Shown here one piece after another: positions 58,016 to 64,000 of a stretch of 64,000 nucleotides of DNA; within the stretch, counting starts at the first letter, position 1; every line of letters begins with the position of its first letter. The notes below the pieces were generated by a model. It was not told the origin of the DNA. It ran no database searches and saw only the letters and a list, made by a program, of their open reading frames with translations. Position numbers and translations under genes: made by a program. The stretch is from Laccaria trichodermophora (Eukaryota; Basidiomycota; Agaricomycetes; Agaricales; Hydnangiaceae), in the NCBI GenBank assembly GCA_018417955.1, contig JACTVC010000019.1:434001-498000 (forward strand), read 5' to 3'.

Positions 58016-58368
58016 AATATGCCACAAAAATTGTCATGTCCTTAATCATTATATCTTCAATATAAGGAACTGTTGTTACATAAATGTGAAATAGAGGCAA
58101 TATATTCATATGTTAGAGTCTGACAGTCAAATAGGGCAGTACCTCAGCTACCACCTACATTAATGACAACTTGTATAGGACTAAAAGCAAGTGATAGGTA
58201 AGGAATAGTAAAGAAAACTAGCAAAGCCGTCAATGCTAAGCAGGCAGCTCATCGTGGGAAGAAATCACTTTCATAGGAGAAAGTCAAATTTCAGCATTAC
58301 CGCGCTGAAAAAAGTCTTGATATCCTGGGTAATAAATGAGTCTCTTCATAAACTCAGAGGACTCATAA

Positions 58369-58553
58369 AAAGCAAGTGATAACTAAGAAATAGTAGAGTA
58401 GACTGGCAAAGTCGTCAATGCTGAGCAGGCAGCTGATCGTGGGAAGAAATCACTTTCGTGGGAGAAAGTCAAATTTCAGCGTTACCGCGCTGAAAAATGT
58501 CTCGAGATCCTGGGGAATAAACGAGTCTCTTCGTAAACTCAGAGGACTCGTAA
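58369..58553 (-). other. 5' end of NA-outer
   Basis: 185 bp duplicating, with differences, the preceding 185 bp that form the 5' end of NA-inner: both contain the TTTCAGCG/CGCTGAAA type stem and the GAGTCTCTT...GAGGACTC terminal hairpin. Two 5' ends side by side fit one element nested close to the 5' end of another. Confidence 0.75.
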
Positions 58554-58607
58554 CTGTCCTCTCGGGCACGGACAGCTCGTGGTCGCAAAGAGATATATGG
58601 CATCTAA
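58554..58607 (+). CDS. displaced last codons of the 34266 host gene
   Basis: Joined to 40142 the frame reads ...PPTQP/LSSRARTARGRKEIYGI and then TAA. The 17 codons are basic, plausible for the C-terminus of a nuclear protein. They are now 18.4 kb from the rest of the gene. The present transcript would instead read into the Helitron end and stop at 40202. Confidence 0.7.
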   Translation: MSSRARTARGRKEIYGI

Positions 58608-58968
58608 TCAGCGTTGGGCGATGTGACGATCATTCTGTCTGGAATCGTTTGTCCTGGTTGCAAGTTGGGTTGGGCGAGGTCTGTTTTTTGGTGGGGCCTG
58701 TACGCCTCGTTGAGCTCGGTAATCGCTAATGCGTCGAACACTGTGAGTTCACCTAGATCAGTAGATTGTCAGATAAGAAAATCATTGATAATTGCCACTT
58801 ACCATCGCACTCGTAGAATTCAAAAGCGGTGTCACCATTGTTGTGGTGGCAACGCCCAAAAACGTCAGGGCTACCGTCTACGGAGAATGTCAGAAGTGAC
58901 CTTCTCTTGGTCGAGAGAAACTCACAAGTGTGTGATAAGGGCTCCTCGTATTGACGGGTGGGTGGCAT
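58604..58968 (-). CDS. small spliced gene, 88 residues, unknown function
   Basis: Three exons on the - strand: 58968-58926, 58877-58803 and 58752-58604. Introns are 48 nt (GTGAGT...CTGAC...GTAG) and 50 nt (GTAAGT...CTAG), both good fungal introns that keep phase. A further intron in the leader is likely at 59050-58973 (GTAAGT...CCAG). The protein starts MPPTRQYEEPLSHT and contains CHHNNGDTAFEFYECD; nothing was recognised. Its stop overlaps by a few bases that of the displaced host-gene tail, so the two genes converge. Confidence 0.5.
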
Positions 58969-59172
58969 TTTACTGGAAGTAAAGCTGATAGGAACTACCA
59001 CGAGTTCTTTGAGCAAGAAAAGCTTGGAGCAAATATGTAGCATGACTTACCAGTAATTTGAACGAGGAAATGAGCCAGAGATACGAAAATAAGTAAGATT
59101 GTAGATTACAGACTACAATTCACTAAATCTACAAAACGGCAACTGAAGATGAAGACGAACGACTGAAAGTCT

Positions 59173-59746
59173 TAGTGTTTGAAAGTCCGGTTCGGTCCGG
59201 TTTTTTGATGCCCAGGGGCGTTAACCGTAACCGTAACCGGTCTGCATTTTCCCCAGAAGTCAAAAGACCAGACCGGACCGCAAAAAGACCGCAGACCGCG
59301 GTTTTTTGCGGTCTATAGACCGGTTTCGGTCTGCATCGGTTTTAACTGGTTTATGACCGGTCTTTAGGCCAATATTTTTAAATTATTAATCGGTAAATTT
59401 ATTAACATTTTTGATAGCTTCAAAACGAGCACAAGAACGTTAAATTCCGATAGGAATTGGTGCTTCTATAAAATAAGTCTGGTACATCTATTATTCCCCA
59501 AAGTAATTTACATGTTAATTCATATCTCTCTCGTTTTTTTACCAAATCGTACGTTCTTGGGTGCGTTTTAAAGGGTATTTAAGGGGCTACAAAAGACCGG
59601 TCCAAACCGGTTCACGTTAACCGGTTTTTTTGCGGTCTTTACATTTCAAAAATAAAAGACCGTAACCGCAGGTCTGGTCTTTTGCGGTCTTGGTCTGGTC
59701 TGGTTACGGTCTTTTTCCAGTCACGAGACCGGACTTCCAAACACTA
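59173..59746. mobile_element. 574-bp hAT-type MITE
   Basis: Flanked on both sides by the 8-bp duplication GAAAGTCT (59165-59172 and 59747-59754). Terminal inverted repeats TAGTGTTTG-R-AAGTCCGGT match with one difference. An 8-bp duplication with TAGTG ends is typical of hAT transposons. Subterminal regions are packed with GACCGG and GCGGTCT in both orientations, probably transposase-binding repeats; the centre is AT-rich. No coding capacity. Confidence 0.9.
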
Positions 59747-59754
59747 GAAAGTCT

Positions 59755-61109
59755 GCTCGCTTGCCATCGACTTATAGTCTGATGAAGGATCGACTTAGAG
59801 TCTGATCGTGGTGGCCCGTTGTTGAGACTAGAGAACCAAAGAGAACTTACCTGTACCAATTAAAGGGAAGTGGGGACCAGGGACAATGTAGAACTTGATG
59901 TGAAGCACTGAGTGAGAAGACTTGGTGACTTTGTTTGGCGTGACCCTCAAGGGCCAACATCACCGGGCTGCCGCACCTCCTTTTGATCAACCTTAAGGTT
60001 GATCAAGTTTCATTCAACTTCCTTTCAACCGCTCACCCTTCCTGTCAACCGCGCACCCACCAAGCGCCTCGTGGTATGTTGCCAGCAGACTCTGAGTTGC
60101 TGGCCCGACTGACTTGACTTTTAGTCAGACGTTCCATACGTCTTGCAGCCAGACTGTAGTTGGCTGATAAGCCTTTCATCGCGACTATCGACTGCCATCT
60201 ATGCGGAATCGCTTCGATAAGCGCCATCGATAATCAGCAAACCTCCTGCAATTCCAGTCCACTTGGAGGTACGTTGTTACATTGAACCTACGTCTATTTG
60301 ATTGACCCAAAGGCAACACATTACAGGTATCTCATATCATCTGAAAGCTGAGCCGTGCAGCGCATTCACCAAAGGCAACACCTTACACCAAAGGCAAGAC
60401 ATTACAACAGTCCCAATTCTTCGGGAGGTATGTGCTCAACTTTTCCAGGTGCATTCCCTGCTCACAAGAATTCCCTTTAGCCGCGAACGGTCATGCTGGG
60501 ATTTTCGCGTTCCCAAATAGCTTAGATTATAGAACATATAGAATATATATACGAGATTGTGGTACTTACAACCAATAACGTAGATTTCTTTCGGCCAAGA
60601 CGCCCTCCCAAATCAAACACAAGTAACCTGTTTCTCAGAAGGTATGTGGCTCGTTTTTTTCACTTGTGTTCCTTGCTCACAAGGAACCTGTTTAGCTTTT
60701 GACTGACCTTCGACTTCAACTCAGCACGGCATCACCGCGTTCAAAATAGTATAGAATCTAGATTAAATTGTATACACATAACTCTGGACTAGTACCAACC
60801 CTAGTACGTGCATAGGCTGCAGCCTGCCCTACCCCACGTGAATGGCACTCAAAACACAACATATGTCTTTCTGTCGATCGGCTGTAGAACAGGCTCAAAC
60901 CACCATTCAGCCTGGGCTACGACCACGCGCACACAACCTCAATATGCATGGATTGCCTGCGTCCAGGTTTCGAAGGCTTCAGGGCTGTCGCGTTGCACGT
61001 GATCACATGCACCGAAATATTTAACCAGCTCACACCCACTGCAAGCAACTTCCTTCCCTCGCGACTTACTTGAACCAGCCACCAAGGGCTTCCTCATTCA
61101 CTCTCCAGT
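59755..61109. other. intergenic region with short palindromic repeats
   Basis: CGACTTA-K-AGTCTGAT occurs twice (59768, 59791) and related GACT-N2/3-AGTC forms near 60115. ACCAAAGGCAACAC or a close form occurs three times (60305-60400). No convincing gene; short open frames near 60810-61020 lack splice support. Confidence 0.5.
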
Positions 61110-64000
61110 ATGCCCCCCCACGCTCCCAAACAAAAAGACCGAGGTTTGGCAAGTGCCGGAACTCGTTCCACGAAAACCCCTGTAAGTAAATCACTCTCCC
61201 TCCCCGTCCGTGTACCGACGTGGCACATCTCATTTAGACTTCCAAGGCCAACGAAATGTCGAAGAAAAACAAAACGCTGGAGCCGAATCCCTCCAAAAAG
61301 GTACATCGTGTAATGTCTACATTGTTACTACGTTACTAATGAATTCTAAGAAGACCTCCAACGGCGACGATGTCTCACGTCAAGTACTCGATTGCGTCTC
61401 GATACCAACTGACAAATCCCGTGATGATGTGCAAGCAATGAACATCGCACACGCGGAAGCGCGGCTGAGGGCGGCAGCTGGCAAAAGAAGGTTAGTGGCT
61501 TATATTATTGTATTGTCCGTCGTGGAATCAGACTTTAGTCGATTCCTGATTGTCAGACTTTATGTCGACAACCCCGCTCAACCAGACTTTAGTCGGTTGG
61601 GCAGCGGCGGCCTAGGAAACACAAACTAACTTCATTCAAAACAGTGTCCAGGATTCCGGCCCTGCTTTGCCTGACCAGACAAACAACGTCGTCACTATGT
61701 GAGTTGTTTCCGCTGTAGATTACATCACAACAATCTCATAATATTTTTAGGATGTCTGCCACGGAGCCCGATGCTCCAGTTCCACCATCCAACACCCTCT
61801 CCTCAGCCACTGCAGAAGGCACAGACGACGAAGACGACACTGATCACCCACATCTGCCACGACGCATCGAACTGATAAGCCTTGGCCACTTTGACAACAT
61901 CAAGATTGCTGCATTGAATGGTGCGCTCCAAGGCGACACTCGTTACCAATTCGCGTATAAAGAAGGGGGATATAGAAGTTACAACGGGCGTCGCCCCAAG
62001 AGAGGGGGCCGCTCTGCAGCCGACGATCGGACGACCATGTTCGACGAGGAATCTGGATTTTGGGTCCCAATCCCAGTGAATTACACGGCCCCTCACACGC
62101 CAGAGGATCTCATCGAGGCAGAGAACGACGTACGCATCCTGGATTGTCGTTGTGTCACTTACGTCCACCCAGAGGCTCGCAAAACCTTCAAGGAACTCAA
62201 TGCCTCTCGTGAGCCCGGAGATCCGGAGATCCACCCTCTCCATGTTTATGACATTTCGAAGGGGGAAGAGGCGGCATTGGTAGCAGGCCTCGAGGGGGAA
62301 GAGGTGGCCTACAAGTTCTGAAAGCCCTGGGAGGAGGGCTACATTCGCTACCAAGGCTCCTTACCTCAAGAAGGTGCCCAAAACGCTGCTGATAGGCATA
62401 CAGAAATGTGGGATGACGACACACAGGCATACCTCATGCTCCCTGCGGGTTACACGGCCCCACACGACCCCCAGGACTATGTTGACGCCGTCAACTATGA
62501 ACTTGCGCGAGCTGAGAGGCGTCGTCGCTCCGCAATCAGTCTTGCACAGCGCCAACTTCGTCCACGCAAGGAAGAAGGGAAGAAGGAGAAAGTTACAGCA
62601 TTAGAGGACTGGGAAGCCCCAGATCTCGTGATCAAGAGCGACCTCAGTGGCTCCGACTATGAAGTGGGACGACGCGAGGGAGAGAAGACAAGGGACAGGC
62701 ATAAATTGAGGGGAGAATCGGTTACGGACACTGAAGAGGATGACACGAAGATTGATGAGGAAGATGCCGAAGAAGAACTTCACATGGACCGTGAGGAGGT
62801 GGAAGAATTGCGTGAGGCGGAAGAACCGTGTTTCAAGGGCAAGGGACAGTTCGACGAAGAAGAGGAGGAAGAGGAACACGATTTGGAGCGTGACGAGCTG
62901 GAAGAAACGCAATCCAAAGCCGCTCGTGTTTTGTTATCAACGATGAAAAAAGAAGGCAAGATCCCAACCTCGTCAGACGCCCACTGGAAGGACTTAAGGG
63001 CATCATATACACCTTCCCAGCTGGACGCCGTTTCGGTGTTGAACAGCTACGGACTGATCTTGATGCCCAATGCCCTGCTGCCGGATCTTGAAGAGCTGTC
63101 TTCGACAAAGCCTTCACTCCTGGAAACGGCATTGTATCCAATGTTTGGCCAGATCGTCTGGCAAGTCGCACAGAGGTTGGGCCATCTCTATGGCCACTCT
63201 TCGGAATTTGCCATGGAGAAAGCGGGTCTTTTGCGTAAGGAGAAGAGGGCTCCAAACAGGTACAACATGTTCAAAACTTATGCCAGCAGGACGAAACCAG
63301 AGGAGGGGGATCACGGTTAGTCTTCGTTTTACCTTCTTGAACCCGCTTCCTCATATATGATTGTAGAAGGCCTCCAGCTCTGGAACAGGGCCACGAATGA
63401 GGAGTACAAGAAGTTTATGCAAGGAGCAACAACAAAAGAAGAGATGAACAGATCCAGGAGGCTGTTAGTTTCATCAAGAATCAAGTCAACGAAGAAGGGA
63501 CCAATGTCCGCGACGCAAACCTTCGCTTCGCGTCTTACATGAAGCAAATTCGCGACCTTGTACGTCTGATTGGTTTGTTCATCGCATTCTTCTTATATAC
63601 ACCACTTTTAAAGATCACCAATATCAAACGTCGCGACAAATCTTTCGACATTGCCGGTATCTTGGTCTACAGTGGCAGAAATCTAACGGCGCGGAACAAG
63701 ACGGGGTTTTTCATGAGTTCTGAGGACCTTCAAGCACTCTGCACCCGTGAGGAGTGGCCAATTGCCACCTTGACGGACATCTTTGTTAGCAAAGTCCGGT
63801 GCGTTGTCCCTCTTTAATGTTATGGGTTTTTTTCTTACTTGTACTGCTATAGCGCTATGCATGCGGACCAGCAAATTAAGCAGTTGATGGAGGAACTCAA
63901 TGTGGCTCCTTCAACTACGGCTAGCTCCTCAACGGCTCGCGCCCCGAGCTGCCTTGCTTCTGCTTTGAAGGAGGAGGCATCTACGGATAAGGATGTGCTA
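61110..64000 (+). pseudogene. large spliced gene of unknown function (3' end outside window), with stop and frameshift
   Basis: Exons: 61110-61181, 61238-61300, 61351-61490, 61645-61698, 61751-63315, 63367-63559, 63614-63798 and 63853 onward; introns are GT-AG and the joins keep frame. Start MPPHAPKQKDRGLASAGTRS. The main exon has two related segments, GFWVPIPVNYTAPHTPEDLI and AYLMLPAGYTAPHDPQDYV, an acidic Glu-rich middle, then a helical part (LDAVSVLNSYGLILMPN). Lys/Trp-rich text around 63250-63430 (PNRYNMFKTYA ... LWNRATNEEYKKF) weakly recalls HMG-box-like proteins. Breaks: in-frame TGA at 62319-62321 and a one-base shift near 63440. No family was recognised. Confidence 0.6.

Larger units (their letters stand above)
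52353..58368 (-). mobile_element. non-autonomous Helitron-like element NA-inner
   Basis: A 6,016-bp relative of NA1 in the opposite orientation, inserted in NA-outer. 3' end CTTGTGTTAGAG plus hairpin GCCATTGCAAGCATGGC (52365-52381); 5' end GAGGACTCATAA at 58368. Compared with NA1 it has about four more satellite monomers and, between two palindromes, about 750 bp that NA1 lacks. No protein gene. Confidence 0.82.
40143..58553 (-). mobile_element. non-autonomous Helitron-like element NA-outer, itself interrupted twice
   Basis: Its 3' end (reading the - strand) is at 40143: CTTGTGTTAAAG plus hairpin GCCATTGCAAGCATGGC. Its 5' end is at 58553 (...GAGGACTCGTAA). Removing everything between leaves a host gene whose codon CCA joins CTG in frame. 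The element's own sequence is 40143-41514, 51482-52352 and 58369-58553, about 2.4 kb. Continuity is supported by a split inverted repeat: ATGACACACAAA at 41501 pairs with TTTTGTGTGTCAT at 51505. H3 and NA-inner were inserted later. It holds no gene, no satellite, but some TTGG-N5-CCAA motifs. Confidence 0.8.

Noticed and set aside
12193..58368. Assembly artefact as the explanation for the inverted similar blocks at 12-17 kb and 52-58 kb
   Set aside because: The copies differ in satellite length, in palindrome number and at many bases, and have different, coherent insertion sites.

Overview
The window looks like a repeat-dominated stretch of a filamentous basidiomycete genome, most likely an Agaricomycete. 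The host genes have many short introns (about 48-66 nt) with fungal splice sites, one gene resembles the LRR/F-box proteins common in Agaricomycetes, and the transposons are of fungal Helitron and LTR types. About 41 kb of the 64 kb belongs to one family of Helitron-like rolling-circle elements and things inserted into them. No rRNA, tRNA or CRISPR was seen.

Left cluster (1-26 kb). H1 is a Helitron-like element on the + strand that begins before the window and ends at 22909. It sits inside H2, an older relative on the - strand (22910 to about 25.3 kb). H1 was then split twice. An LTR retrotransposon (<1-11127), with one open frame of about 10.3 kb and LTRs differing at one of 333 comparable positions, entered its Rep gene. 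A 4.5-kb non-autonomous relative, NA1 (12193-16728), entered further along. The Rep reading frame rejoins exactly across the NA1 insertion.

Middle (26-40 kb). An F-box-like gene and a decayed Agaricomycete family gene lie on the - strand, followed by repeat-rich spacer. A large multi-exon host gene starts at 34266 on the + strand. It is interrupted by a 1.5-kb terminal-inverted-repeat element (36255-37780) and then by the right cluster; its last codons reappear at 58554-58607 in the correct frame.

Right cluster (40143-58553). A non-autonomous element (NA-outer, - strand) entered the last exon of that gene. It was then entered by H3 (41515-51481, +), the most complete autonomous copy, and by NA-inner (52353-58368, -). 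H3 encodes Rep (HUH and YxxxY motifs), a PIF1-type helicase and a C-terminal cysteine-protease-like (USP-like) domain, broken by one frameshift.

The family can be recognised by its ends. The 5' end carries an ACGAGTCC or ATGAGTCC hairpin. The 3' end carries a short hairpin followed 12-13 nt later by CACAAG. There is no target-site duplication and the base after the 3' end is T in all five cases. NA1 and NA-inner also carry a ~159-bp satellite, 96-98-bp palindromes and many TTGG-N5-CCAAGAC motifs.

Right flank (58.6-64 kb): a short spliced - strand gene, a hAT-type MITE with an 8-bp target duplication, and a large spliced gene that runs off the window. Several coding regions carry single in-frame stops of the kind made by C-to-T change.
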